A DNA stretch of 64,000 nucleotides from Diogma glabrata (taxonomy: Eukaryota; Arthropoda; Insecta; Diptera; Cylindrotomidae), in NCBI GenBank assembly GCA_963693315.1, contig OY856186.1, forward strand, positions 75,606,837 to 75,670,836, in the 5' to 3' direction. Within the stretch, counting starts at the first letter, position 1. The number at the start of each line of letters is the position of its first letter. Both the position numbers and the translations under genes were made by a program. Under the pieces are notes generated by a model. That model worked only from the letters and a program-made list of their open reading frames with translations. It ran no database searches and had not been told where the DNA came from. This document shows, piece after piece, positions 34,400-46,235 of the stretch.

Positions 34400-35560
34400 A
34401 AAAGTAAAAAAAAAATTAACCGGAAGTGAATGCAGAACTGTTACAAATTATACTCTAAGCATATACTCCCAGTTTAATCAATTAATTAATTATTAATTAT
34501 CAGGAACTGATGTTATTGAAGTTTCAGATAAACAGGTGCTCGGAAGGCCCACACCACTAATCACAATATCGTCCAAAATCTAATCAGTCATTTACATCTC
34601 CATCTTTTGTCAAAGTTTCATCTAAGTTGATTAATGAACAAACTTTAAAAACAAAGTGTGAAAAGTCAGCAGCTCTATGATGGAACCCCCGCCACTGATC
34701 AATGTGTCCCAAAATCTGATCATTATCTTCTCACACTAATTGAAACCTTTTCAATAAGTTCCATGACAATCACTTCATTATTGTAGGCTATAGTGTGCAT
34801 ATGGTCACTGAAAAAAATTGCAAAAAAAATTGTTTTACCGGAAGTGGAAAACCGGAAGTTCGAATGCAGCACTGTTTTGAACCGTACTAAATGCTTATCT
34901 ACCAAGCTTCATCCAAATGGATTATCAGGTACAGATGTTATTGAGGTTTCAAAAAAACAGGTGCCCGCGCGACCCCTACCCATTTATCCAATATCGCTCA
35001 AAAACTAATCACCTCTTTGCCATACATGTATCTCTGGGGCTGGCTGGCTGGCTCTTTGTATCTCTTTTAAAGTGTCATCAAAATTAATTGATGAACGTAT
35101 GCTGTATGCTCTCAACAAAAATGAAAGAACCAACTGGTGAATGGTGTTATAAGCTCTTTCTCATATTAATTGTAAGTTGAAACCGTTCATCATTGATTCA
35201 TGAAAATCGATTTGTAGCTGTAGGCTACAGTAGGAATAATCACTTAAAAAATTTTTTAACCGAAAGTGACAAACCGGAAACTGGTATGCAGAAATATTGG
35301 AAACAGTACTAAAACCTTATATACCAAGTTTCAATAAAATTGAAAGTAAAGGCTTGAAACCACATACAACAGAAACAGAATCCCATACAAAACTTACAGC
35401 AACAGAATTTTTTGCTGTCCAATTTGTATAAAAATCTGTTTCTGTTTCTGTTGTATGTGAATGCCCGGCTTAAGGACTAGAAGTTATTGAAAATTCAAAC
35501 TTAAAGATGTTTGTGGGACCCCCGCAATTTTATCCAATTTTGAAATGAACCAAATCTTCC
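34400..35560. repeat. Tandem repeat, about 420-bp unit, three copies
   Basis: The landmark ACCGGAAGTG(A/G) occurs near 34419 and 34837. Its diverged form, ACCGAAAGTGAC, is near 35259. Spacing is about 420 bp. Shared boxes around it include a CTATAGTGTGCATATGGTCA-type segment, GAATGCAG, GTTATTGAAGTTTC and CAGGTGC(C/T)CG. A single inverted copy lies at 63405-63850. Frames such as 34793-35008 and 63493-63810 are equivalent readings of the repeat and not host genes. Confidence 0.75.
35347..35473. mobile_element. 127-bp hairpin element inside the third 420-bp repeat
   Basis: CACATACAACAGAAACAGA (35371-35389) is exactly inverted at 35441-35459, and the outer TAAAGGCTTG and inner TTGCTGT portions pair less perfectly. 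It interrupts the third unit of the 420-bp array and is absent from the other two, consistent with a small MITE insertion. Confidence 0.65.
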
Positions 35561-35859
35561 ATTTTCGAATTAACCTGCATTATATACCTAAGTAATATAT
35601 ATATATACCGAATTAATTATTTTTATAATCGAAATTCAGAATTTCGAAGTTCAAAGTATAAATGTATGCAAAATGTGTGAATATTAATCTCTAACAAGAG
35701 AAACAAACGTTTATTCCCCTTATATACTGACTGCTCCAACCACTTCTACTTAATGTAACAAATGGGAACAGAAAATTGTTTATCTATCAAAAATACTAAA
35801 AGTCAAAAATCTAATGTTTGCATCTGTGCTAAGATGTGTTAAATATTATTTTAATTTTT

Positions 35860-35965
35860 TTTTCTTATTATTAAAAATATTTTTTAATTATTATTATTTA
35901 TTTATTATTATTTATTATTATTTTAATTATTATTATTATTAAATTATTATTATTAAAAAAAATAT
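35860..35965. repeat. (TTA)n-rich microsatellite
   Basis: Roughly 100 bp of interrupted TTA and TTTA repeats. Confidence 0.9.
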
Positions 35966-37009
35966 AATTTTAAAAGGCATAACGTTTGTACGAACATGTT
36001 GTTTGTTTCTTTGCAACATAAAGTTGTGGCAATGCAAAATTTATTTTTTACTTTTTAGTTGGTTTTTCAAAAAGTGCGTTTTTTTAAATTTTTTATTTTG
36101 CACTCGGCTTTCATTGTGAAATATGATTCGACTGGGCCAAGCTTCTCTACTTTAAAAATACGTTTTGAATTGTACAACTTTTTAAATATTTGTATTAGAT
36201 TAGGATCATTATTTGGAGGAGGCGCAGTTTTGTTTATTAAAAATGTGAATTGGCTCAACGTGGATTCGGATTGTAACATTTAAAAGATTGCTTTGAATAG
36301 TTGACATGACTCGATCGAGTTTTACTTGTCTTAATTTAATTCATTTGTAAAATTATTTATAATTCGTTAGACGAGGAGCATGACCTGTGCAAGTTGCACT
36401 ATTTTAAAATTTGACACAAACTGTTAGTTTGTGGAATATCTGTTTGCATAGACTGAGCTCTGTCAAGAGGAACAAAGTTTATTCTTGTGCTTGGATGGAT
36501 CCGAAATGCCTTTACATTTTTAAAACTAAACGAAACTCATTAGATGTGAAATATGTTTCATTTTGGTTGGTTCATGCGAACGTTATTATAGTTTTGTATA
36601 TTTTGGCCAAAAGAAAGTGCAGATTGTGTTGATCCAGGATCGTCTAAGAATTTTGTACAGTATTGCTAAATCCATTATATTATGTGTAATACGAGGGAGG
36701 TTTATTAACTGAACTTGTAAATTTGTTCGATTTCCTGCTTAATATGTTTCCGCCTGCGCAATAGCAATCTTGGATCACTTAAATATTTGTATGAAACATG
36801 ATTTCGATTGGTTACAGCGTTGTGATGTGGATATGGTAAATTTTATCTGGTTTACGATATTTTCTTTTTCCAAAATTTTTCAATTTTCTCTTGGATGGAT
36901 CAATCTTAATAGTGTGAAATTAAGCTCCGTTAGATGTAGAACATGGTTTGAATTAGCTTGAGCTTTGATCTTCGATTGAAAGTTTTCTTGTTTGGCTTTT
37001 GAACTTTTG
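35966..37009. other. AT-rich intergenic DNA, nothing recognised
   Basis: Four plus-strand frames of 63-74 codons occur here (36059-36283, 36411-36632, 36770-36961, with a minus counterpart at 36067-36279). They have no recognisable motifs. GGATGGATC occurs in two of them, which hints at a degenerate repeat. Confidence 0.4.
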
Positions 37010-37455
37010 AAGCTTTTGATGAGACGCTATTCTTTCTTGAGGAAACGAGCCTTCATATAACTATGTGTGGGATTTAATCCTCAAGATAGACAGTGCGTCA
37101 GAGGATCAAGGAATCTGCAACCGGCTGGATTATTGGCAACTACATTTTTGTTTTGTTTCAGCAAATTTTTGTCAAAATTTGCTATTTGCTTTTTAATTTA
37201 CTTTTATTTTCTCTATTCTATCATAAAATACTGGCCTATGTCATATTTTGTCAGTGATAGGATTTTTTGTTTAGTTATCCATTCTTTAACCAAAAATATA
37301 AAAAAACAAAAAAAGAAAGGTTTACGTCCATCAACATCTTTGAACGTATGTTGTTGTGGGACCTTGGTCTTAAATGGTTTTTGTGTGTTATTGTGATTTG
37401 TGACACATATTGTAATTCCTACTACACAACACATTTTATAAAAAAAAAAAAAAAA
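37010..37455 (+). mobile_element. Repeat A copy with poly(A) tail
   Basis: Opposite orientation to, but strongly similar with, 20305-20760. Shared blocks include GAAACGAGCCTTCATATAAC, GCAACTACATTTTTGTTTTG, CATCAACATCTTTGAACGTA and ACACAACACATTTTAT. It ends in a run of about 16 A (37440-37455). The shared 3' end plus a poly(A) tail shows that this family moved by reverse transcription. It is 5'-truncated relative to the 20.3-kb copy. Frames 37067-37396 and 37213-37434 are spurious. Confidence 0.8.
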
Positions 37456-38389
37456 CTGTAGAAGACTAGAAAAAATTAATCAAATGTCAACAAATATTTA
37501 GCGAGACCATTAGGTCGACCTAATGAGTGGTTAAAAATCAGAAAAATCAATGGTTTGTTTTGTTCACATGCAATCGATGGATATCTATTATCTCTTGCCG
37601 AATCACATTAAAGTTTAAACTCAAAGTTAAAAGGTTTCCAATCAAATAAACTGGCAACTCATATTAATAATCGTTTTTTTTAAACTTTATAAAAGCAGTT
37701 AAATTTCTTAGTCTTGCTTATGACATTAGTACAACTTAAACAATTTTTTTTAAGTTGTAAAGTTGTAATAAAAAGTTGAATGATTCTCTTCATAAATATT
37801 TTTATCATACATATTTTTCAGTTACTACATCTCTTAAAAATATATACTATACCGTTGGTTTTTAAGTTATGTGAAAGAAAATCGTGTTGGAAAAATGTGG
37901 TTCATATTTCATGTAAATAGCATAATTTGTATGAAAGAAAATTTGAAATTTTATTTTTATTGTTTGAGAAATAAGAACGTTCATACGTTTAAGTTTTTTC
38001 TGCATATTCTTTTTATAATTTTTTGACTATCGAAAAAATAATACAGTCTGTACGAAAGATTTTGAATTTCGAATTTCCATAAAAGATCAATACAGAAAAT
38101 TATAATATAAAGGAAGTGAGAAGGATAAGCATCCGTTGAATGCGGTAGAATCTGGAAAAACATATATTACAGATATTATTTTATTAAATCGAAACACATA
38201 TGACATAAGTAATAAATTTAGTTTACTTACTTTACCTTTCAAAATTTATTCATTGGTCAAAATCAGGCAATCGTTACATCAATTTGCCACACATTTTTTG
38301 AGCTGATTCAAATTTTTATCCCTCTTTAGTTTGGGGTAGTTGTTTTCTTATTTTCCTTACAATTTTATAACTTCATTATTTTTCGGCTT
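37456..38389. other. AT-rich intergenic DNA, nothing recognised
   Basis: Long A and T runs; no frames with recognisable composition. Confidence 0.5.
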
Positions 38390-38800
38390 AATACCAAAGC
38401 CAACAGACAACAAGAATAGCGAATGACGAGCGAGTGTGAATTGAATAATTGGCGAAAGCAAGCGTATGATGTAGCTTAGAACAAAGTTAGAGAATTAACT
38501 GTGAATAAGGGAAATAACAGAGTGAAAAGCAAAGAATTAGAGAGCAAAAAAGTGGTAGTATTGAAAGAAAAAAAGCCAATCCTGACAAGAAGGAAAGAGT
38601 ACATGCAGGAACTATATAAAACGGATTGTAATCCAAAGGTCTTATACCTAAAGGTAGAATAAAATGTTCCAAATGATGAAATTGGATCTAAAATCGTACT
38701 TGTTGAGGTGTGCTTGGCAATGAGAGAAATCGAGAATGGCAAAGCAGCGGGAAAGGTAAAGGAATTGGATTGGCCATGTACTGAGAAGATCATGTTTGTT
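38390..38800 (+). pseudogene. Non-LTR reverse transcriptase N-terminal relic (third family)
   Basis: In one frame with a stop the sequence gives VVVLKEKKPILTRRKEYMQE followed by LY. Then come VPNDEIGSKIVLVEVCLAM and REIENGKAAGK. This fits the segment before RT proper in elements of the type with W-EYFE-L and then EV--AI-E-KNGKAAG-D. It is short and ends in unrelated sequence. The family is closer to the element at 45 kb than to the Jockey copies. Confidence 0.55.
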
Positions 38801-40830
38801 AAAAGATATTTTAGCAGGGTTGATGAATGGTTTTTTAGTTAGCTCATCTAGTGCATAGTGCCAGCTTTAGATGAGCTATAACATTAGTTTCTCAAGGTAG
38901 CACCGTTTATGTATTTCTTGATCCTGCTCGCCTTAAATCCAGAGCTGCTGTATTAACGAGAGACACAGATGTTGTTTAATAATTCTCTTTTTTAACACAA
39001 CTGAAGATGCCATGGCCTGAATCTGGTTACGCAATTTCTAGCTGTCTTCTTGATTACTTCGGAATATAAAGCAAACTGAAATTGAGCCAGAACAAAGTTT
39101 TTATCTAAAACTATGAATAACCAATAATATTTTTGTTTGCTAAAACCGAAAGACTATCAATAATATGACTGATAGATCGGAAAAACACTGTATGAGGTGA
39201 TTTTTAAGTAGATCGCGAATGAATAAAAATGTTGATGATGCTAAATTTTTAAAATTAACAGCTTCTCCAGGGGTATGTGGATGGGGAAGGAAACGGGCTA
39301 GATAGGTCCTATTTTTTTAATAAACTTTTTAATTTTAATTTTTCCTCTAAAATCAAATTAATTAAAAGTCTGTCAATAAATCACTCCAATTCAGATGATA
39401 GTAAACCAAAAAACTGATTTGGATTGTTAAAATTCATACTGGTGAAGATGAGACACATTAAAAAATGAGAACACAAAAATATTTTGGTTCTAGTTCTTTG
39501 ACATTGGTTTATCAGTGCATTCTCGATCTTACGCAGATCTTCTAGAGCTAGCATGGCCCAGAGTTACCCTCCTATAGGCGTGTAACCGTAGTCGTTTTGA
39601 CTGTTGTAGTGATACAATGCCTTTTGCAGCCATATTTGAGGTTATCTTATCAGATATAAACTTATCTTTTGCATCATAGTCATTAAACTGGATGAAATCG
39701 ATGTTTGCTGGTGGTTATGAAGTTGTTTTCGCAACAAAATTTTCATCCATGTCAGCTACTATCCAATCACTATTTGTTGTTGTAACCCACTACAACTATT
39801 CCATTGGCTTCCATAGCTTTACGAAGCCGTATCGTCAATTTACTACTATTTTCGGTTGTAGATATTCCTCGTTGTTCTTTCTTTGACTCAGAAACCTTTA
39901 GCTTATTTATCAAAACCATTATTATAAAAATTACTTATCCCACCGCTGTCACCCATGTCACGGTTTTTCATCTTTCTTTGAGTTGGCCTAACCCAATTTT
40001 TTTAACGTTGTTTCCTTATGGATTCGATCACTGACTAGTAAGTAATAACACTAGAACTTATTAACTGCTTTATTGTTTTACACCAACAGGTAAACAATAC
40101 AGTAAACAATAGTCCTTAACTTGAGATTGCTTCAAACGCATCTGAAACTTCAACGGTTGATTGTAGAAATTTCCAAACTAAACACAGCTTCCAAAAATAA
40201 AATACAAAATATTTCTATTTCAATACATACAACTAAAAACGTTTATTTACAATTAAAATTCACTAATTTATTTTGATTTTATGTTCATGATTAAAATTTA
40301 CTTCATGACTAGCTTTCCGGATACATTTAATTCTCTCTGCTTGTGTTAATTCTTAATCAAACATTTTTGTTATATGAACACCAAAAGTGTGTTTTCCTGC
40401 CTCTTTCCCCACTCCCCAAAAGAAACGACCGAAGGAAAAATAGAACCAATGCATTACTTATACACTTTTCTACATGAACCCGAGTGGAAATTATACAGCT
40501 AGGGCGTGATCAGGGCCTAGTTAGTCCAGAAAGAGCAATTCCTATTAGGGCAATCTGATGTGCGCCTGTTGTGGGCCTGATTTGGAATACCATTTTTTGG
40601 CTAACCTTATTTGAATATATCGGTCCCTCACAGAAATAATATTTAACCTAATATAAGCCCTATTTCATTTGAAAAAAATTTCATTTGGTTAAAATTCACT
40701 AGAGTTTAGGAATATATATTTACAACAATATGCAATATATAGTTACCAGTTTAGGAATATATAGTTACAACAGTTTCATCTATGGTTTAATTATCGCTTC
40801 TCGGCTGAAAGACTAAAATGATAGTGATTT
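38801..40830. other. Intergenic DNA, nothing recognised
   Basis: Moderate GC patches at 38.85-39.0 kb and 39.5-40.0 kb give short protein-like frames in several registers. I cannot place any in a known family. The rest is AT-rich. Confidence 0.4.
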
Positions 40831-41805
40831 AGTCCAGTAACTTTATACATAGCAGTATGCTTCAAATCCGGTAGTTCTGATTTTTTTCAGACTTGTTTAT
40901 GATGTTGGCCTAATGAATAATCCAAGTTTGTGACCTCGAGCGCCGAACGCAACTTCGTTAAAAATCGAAAAAACCGCGAGAAATCGTTATTTTTTCAAAT
41001 TTTGGCGATTATAACCCTAAAGGACTAGTTTTTTCTCTAACCTTTCTTAAGACGTTTTTAAAGTAGACTAAATTTGCTACAATATGATAGGAAAACTGTC
41101 TCTGTAGACCCAACAGTTTCCGAGATTAAGCCTTTCAAAGTTTTAGTCCAGTAACTTTATACATCACAGTATGCGTCAAATCCTGTAGTTCTGATTTTTT
41201 GCAGACTTGTTTATAATGTTGGCCTAATGAATAATCCAAGTTTGTAACCTCGAGTGCCGAACGCAACTTCGTTAAAAATCGAAAAAACCGCGAAAAAATC
41301 GTTTTTTCTTCAAATTTTGGCTATTATAACCCTAAAAGACTAGTTTTTTCTTTATCCTTTTAGGACGATAAAGTAGACTAAATTTGCTACAATATGATAG
41401 GAGAACTGTCTCTGTAGACCCAATAGTTTCCGAGATTAAGCCTTTCAAAGTTTATCACTTTTTCGAGCTACTTTAAAAACGTCCTAAGAAAGTTTAAAGA
41501 AAAAACTATTCCTTTAGGGTTAAAATCGCCAAAATTTGAAAAAATAACGATTTTTTCGCGGTTTTTTCGATTTTTGACGAAGTTTTTTCGGCGCTCGAGG
41601 TCACAAACTTGGATTATTCATTAGGCCAACATCATAAACAAGTCTGCAAAAAATCAAAACTCCGGTAGTTCTGATTTTTTGCAGACTTGTTTATGATGTT
41701 GGCCTAATGAATAATCCAAGTTTGTGACCTCGAGCGCCGAACGCAACTTCGTCATAAATTTGACGCATACTACCTCATACTCTCAGGCGACAAAGTTACT
41801 GGACT
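40831..41805. mobile_element. TIR element built of direct and inverted copies of one unit
   Basis: The element starts AGTCCAGTAACTTT (40831-40844) and ends with its exact inverse, AAAGTTACTGGACT (41792-41805). Inside, a 314-bp unit starting AGTCCAGTAACTTTATACAT is repeated directly at 41145. An inverted copy of its middle part runs about 41456-41650, and a further direct partial copy runs 41660-41750. Shared landmarks are GTTGGCCTAATGAATAATCC and GACCTCGAGCGCCGAACGCA. No coding domain. A non-autonomous foldback-type element enlarged by internal duplication. Confidence 0.85.
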
Positions 41806-41917
41806 TATTTAGGTGGTGTCTGTTTTTTTAATTTTTTTCTATTGTAACTTTTTTATTTTATTTAAATTATATTTAATTTAATTTATATATTTGATATATA
41901 AATGTATATCAGGTCCT

Positions 41918-42025
41918 GCAGCCAAATTCTGTAACTGTGAAGCGGTGAAGTGATAAAAATTTCTTCGTTTCTTTTCATTAAAAAACCTATCACTTCACCG
42001 CTTCACAATTACAGAATTTGGCTGC
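41918..42025. mobile_element. 108-bp hairpin element
   Basis: Two 38-bp arms, left 41918-41955 and right 41988-42025, are inverted repeats with one mismatch. They start GCAGCCAAATTCTGTAA and enclose a 32-bp loop. No clear target-site duplication. Likely a tiny MITE. Confidence 0.8.
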
Positions 42026-42989
42026 TGGTCCGACTATTCCAATCAGGTATTGATCCATGTAAGCCAGGATCAGATCTCGTTAACCCAACCAGGATCTGAT
42101 ACGGTTATATCGGATCTGATATCGTTTGATAGTAGTTAGAGAGTAGCAGTATTAAGACTATGAGGATAAAATCGTTCTGCTGATTGTGAATTCTGATATC
42201 GATGCTGATAAGTAAGCTGAAATCAATGCAACAAGACGTGAAATTTCAGTTCTAATTATAAATTATGTGTATATGGGGTAGGTATCATGCAGAATACAGG
42301 CATATACCAAGTTCCTACGCTGCTACAAACATCAGTACTTTGACCTTATGGTTTGTAAATGCAAAAGAGTGTGGTCCATGCAAACTAAAAGGATAATTAC
42401 ATGTTCACAAGCTAGGAGGTAGCATCTATCGCATTTATAATTTTGAAATAAAAAACATGAAGCCAAAATAATCAAATGAGCAGAAACGCCGATACAGCGA
42501 GTGAAACAAGTTTTCGCAGTCTTCCTGTGTTTGTGTAGCGGTAAGATGTTCTGTTAGAGCGGTTAATAAACTAAATGCATTTCTACTCTCAGTTTGACGA
42601 ATCTTACGCGGCTATTTAAGTAAACTGGATAAATAAATATTTATAGTCACCGATAATCACTATCGCTGATTTACCCCCCTCATCAGACATGTGATTCAAG
42701 CGTATCACTAACAGTAGATGTCATAAATTTGAAATTTGATAATTTCATCTGCCGATGTTTTTATTTGTGCCTAACTAATTACTGAACCTCAGTACTAGGG
42801 ATTGCAATCCCGGGATCTTGAATCCCAGGATCACGGGCTCCCAACACATTTTCATGATCCCGAAATATGGAATTAATAAAAGAAAATTCCAGGATTATAT
42901 TATCGTTATATTTGCCGTGATTGATCAATGAAAACACGACATCCTGTTAAAAAATAAGTAATATTAAGATCGCAAGGGAACAGTTATTC
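42026..42989. other. Intergenic DNA; possible hAT-like end
   Basis: 42045-42120 has several GGATCTGAT and GGATCAGAT words. At 42797 the sequence CAGTACTAGGGATTGC followed by AATCCCGGGATC resembles ends of some hAT-type elements, but no partner end was found. The stretch 42530-42620 has tRNA-like words but does not fold convincingly. No gene supported. Confidence 0.3.
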
Positions 42990-43410
42990 GCAGTTTGTAA
43001 TTTTTTTTATTTTTTGTCCACAAGTATGACAACCTAGCGTACTCTAGTCCCTTTCATATCCTCCAGTTTTTGATAGTTTGTAATGTTTTTGTCTACGAAG
43101 TTGTCGCGTACTCCAACCCGTTTTATTGGCATATGAGTTAACGTGTTCATATACCACTGGCCGTGGTAGTGAGATATCACTAGCGAAGGTGATACTTTAG
43201 GTTCGCTGGCGAATGAACTTTATTTAGTCAACAATAGCACCCTAAATCTTAGTTATGGAATAGTCGTTGATAATGGCACGCTATAGGTTGCTTGAAGTAA
43301 TGAGCTTTCATATAACTATATGCGGGTTTTAATCCTTGAAAAGTATTTGCATTTTTTACTTTCTTTTTTTTATATCCTCCACTCTATTATGAAATATTGG
43401 CCTATGAATA
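42990..43410 (+). mobile_element. Repeat A copy (plus orientation, diverged)
   Basis: Matches the 5' half of repeat A: GTACTCTAGTCCC, GAGTTAACGT, CAGTGAGATATCACTAGC-like, AACAATAGCACCCTAAATCT and CTTTCATATAACTATATGCG. It breaks off after TATTGGCCTATGAATAT, before the segment that carries the poly(A) tail in the 37-kb copy. Confidence 0.65.
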
Positions 43411-44059
43411 TGTAGCTCTTCAGTTTGTACTGAGTAAGCTAGAAAATCAAAGCGCACATTTGCTCGCGAGTTGACGAATGCCTCAATAACTCGCATAATG
43501 GAGAGGAAAACCGAAACATCTAGGGTATTAAAATATTTACAGAATGGAAACGCTGCGTTTTTTGATGATACATCAAACATATTTCTAAGTCAAAGATGAA
43601 CGGCAACCCAGTATTATAGTCACGCTTAACAGTAATACCAATATAAAACCGTTTTGGTCAGAAATCAGAATACAACAGCTTACAGCATAAAATATTAAAC
43701 TGGTCACCGTAATTGGGAGAGATTGGAGGAATGAAAATATATCAACAAAACGGGAGAACCCCATTTGTAGCGAATGCATATTGATTTATTGACCATCCCA
43801 CAAACAAGTTTGGAATCGGAATTGGCCTTTTCAGCCTCCGAAAATATTATTTCTAAATTAAGCAACAGGCTTGATTACCATAAATCAGTTAACGCCTAGG
43901 TAGTGTTTTCTAAAATTCAATTTCTTTACTCACTCGAAAATATAAGAAACCGGTTTTTGTTTATTTAGCATTATTAAAGTTTTAATCAATTTTTATTTTT
44001 TCAAGAAGTTGAATTAGAAAAGTTAATTTGTTTAGTATGTATGTATGTATACATTAGAA
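43411..44059. other. Intergenic DNA, nothing recognised
   Basis: Two minus-strand frames (43356-43580, 43585-43779) and a plus-strand scrap with RKSKRTFARELTNASITRIM look protein-like. They match no family I know. It may be debris of the element whose repeat A part ends at 43410. Confidence 0.3.
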
Positions 44060-44597
44060 TGGTCGTTAAAAATTAAATTTTCTCAGACGCCCCCAAAAAA
44101 TTCTTTTTGGTGAAAAAACACAAGGGCCGTTTTTTTTAAATAAGTAGAACACGTGCCGTAAAATCATCGAAGTTGATTTTTTGATAAAATCGTAAATATT
44201 TCATTAAATATACAAATTTAAAAGAAATAAACATTTATGAAGGAAATTAATTCTGTACAAAAAAAGGTCCTAATAATTTTTTGCTTAAAGCTTATATATT
44301 CCTTATGATATTTTTAAAAAAAATTCAACATTATTCGAACTTTTAAAAAACATAAAGATGACGAAAAAGTACTAATTTTCTTCTTCTGCCATCAAATAAA
44401 AAGTTAAACGTAGTACTTTTTCGTTAAAATTTTCGTCATTTGTTTTTACGAATTACGAAAAATTTCGGGTTGTTTTTTCAAAAGATGCAGAAATATACGT
44501 TTCTGGCAAAAAAGACAACCTCTTCTTTTTGTAGAGAATCAAATTTCCTTCAAAAATGTTTTAATTTTTAATGTTAAAATTTAATTTTTAACGACCA
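44060..44597. mobile_element. 538-bp MITE with perfect 22-bp terminal inverted repeats
   Basis: The left end (44060-44081), beginning TGGTCGTTAAAAATTAAA, is perfectly inverted at 44576-44597. The interior is AT-rich and non-coding, apart from motifs such as CAGACGCCCCC near the left end. Flanks show no obvious duplication longer than 2-3 bp. Non-autonomous class II element. Confidence 0.8.
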
Positions 44598-45039
44598 GTC
44601 AAAAATTTTAAACAATAATCGAAAAATAACTTTTTAAAATAAAGTTTATTCAGTTTTCGCACTTTCTGGAAAAGTTTTCTTTGGTAATCCTTATTTTTTT
44701 ACACCATCCAAAAGTAGACGTTTCAACAAGCATAATGATAAATATTTTTTGGAAAAACTGTTTCCTATACAGGAGAATTTTCGTGTGAAAATGAGGACAC
44801 TTTTTTGGTTTAGTATCAAAATTAAACGTAAAAATAAATATTTTGATTTCAAAAAACTACAGCCTATTAGGGACATAATAAAGTAAGTTTCCACCGAATT
44901 ATGTGAAAAAAAAAAATTTTGTGTGAGAAAAAAATTAAAAACGAAAGTCTTTTTTGCTCGGTTTTTTCTATTTTAACGGCAAATTTTAGGTTATGTGAAA
45001 AAATGGCCGACATAAAAGTTATAGTTGAAAAACACGTGA
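44598..45039. other. AT-rich DNA, nothing recognised
   Basis: Frames at 44691-44894 and 44867-45112 have no motifs and are taken as chance. Confidence 0.4.
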
Positions 45040-46200
45040 AATCACCGGGTTCTATACTCTCCATCGTCTGTCGTAAGTGGACCAAAAATGTAGCGTAGGA
45101 TCTTACGCTCAAATACAGATAAATGCGATTCCAAGGAGAGGTTTAATTGAGTAGAAAGATCGATTACCTGCAGCGATTCAAGCTTTAATATCTGTAAGTA
45201 TGCTGTTGTTTGAGTCAAGCATTGATCCCAAATGTTTAAAAGATTCAACTAGTTCAAGTTTAAAAGATTCAATTAGTTCTTCGCCGCACATCAAATCTTT
45301 CTTCTCAGCCTCTCTTGAAACATTCATATGTTTGGTTTTATTGTAGTTAATTTGCAGACCAATTTTCCTAGCACCACTCTCAAGCGACTTGAAAGTCTCA
45401 CTCATAACAGCTTCACTTCGGCCGAGGATGACAACATCATCAGCGTAAGCAATCATCTGTACTGAGTTTATTGACAAGATATTGTTATTAATCTGTAGTT
45501 TCTTTTGACGGCACACATATTCCAAGGCTAGATTAAAAAGTATAGGAGAGATAGCATCACCTTGTCTTAATCCGGAGTCGACTTTAAAAAATTTTGATAT
45601 TCCGTTCTCTACTCGCACACAGCATTAAGAGTTCTGTACTGTCATTTTGCATAGTGATACCAGTTTACCAGGAATTCCCATTGACACCAGAGCAGACCAT
45701 AGAGTCTCTCGTTCGAGAGAGTCGTAGGCCTGCCTGAAATCAATGAAAAGTTGGTGCACAGGTATGTTGAACTCTCTACACTTTTCCAAAATCATCCTTA
45801 TCGAGAAAAGTGCATCGGTGGTACCTCGGCCCCGCCGGAAACCACACTGATATTCTCCAAACAGTTGTTCAGCAAAAGGATTGATTTTGGATAGCAAAAT
45901 GTAGGAAAAGATCTTATATGCTGTGCAGAGTAGAGCGATTCCTCTGTAGTTTGCACATTGTAGGCGATTACCTTTTTTATGGATTGGTATCAGCATAGCT
46001 GTGTTCCAGTCCTGTGGCATGGTTTCAGTCCTCCAGATCATTTGAACAAGTTCAAACAATCTTGAGGATAGAGTTTCGCCACCACGTACAATCATTTCGG
46101 ATGTTATATCGTCGATACCAGGTGCTTTATTGCATTTTAATTTTGACAGCGCCGCATCGAATTCCTCTTTGGTGGGTTCGTCTACATGTACCTTTGACGT
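45040..46200 (-). pseudogene. Non-LTR reverse transcriptase, nearly intact, one nonsense codon plus 3' decay
   Basis: On the minus strand from about 46180: TKEEFDAALSKLKCNKAPGI, RGIALLCTAYKIFSYILL, YQCGFRRGRGTTDALFSI, LFIDFRQAYDSLERETLW, GLRQGDAISPILFNLALEYV and IAYADDVVILGRSE. These are RT motifs 1-5 including the catalytic YADD. A single TAA at 45627-45625 interrupts the frame between KMTVQNS and CCVRVENG. Without it the frame would run about 330 codons. After LTDIKA (stop near 45180) the frame shifts and sequence is lost before LSVFERKILRYIFGPL, the usual C-terminal motif. Likely a fairly recent insertion, now dead. Related RTs are common in insects; I do not assign the clade. Confidence 0.85.
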
Positions 46201-46235
46201 CTACACGTTCGTCTACATGTACCTTTTATTTAAAT

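Noticed and set aside
37067..37461. Plus-strand frames of 109 and 64 codons
   Set aside because: They fall in a repeat A copy, and the inverse copy at 20.3 kb does not keep the frame.
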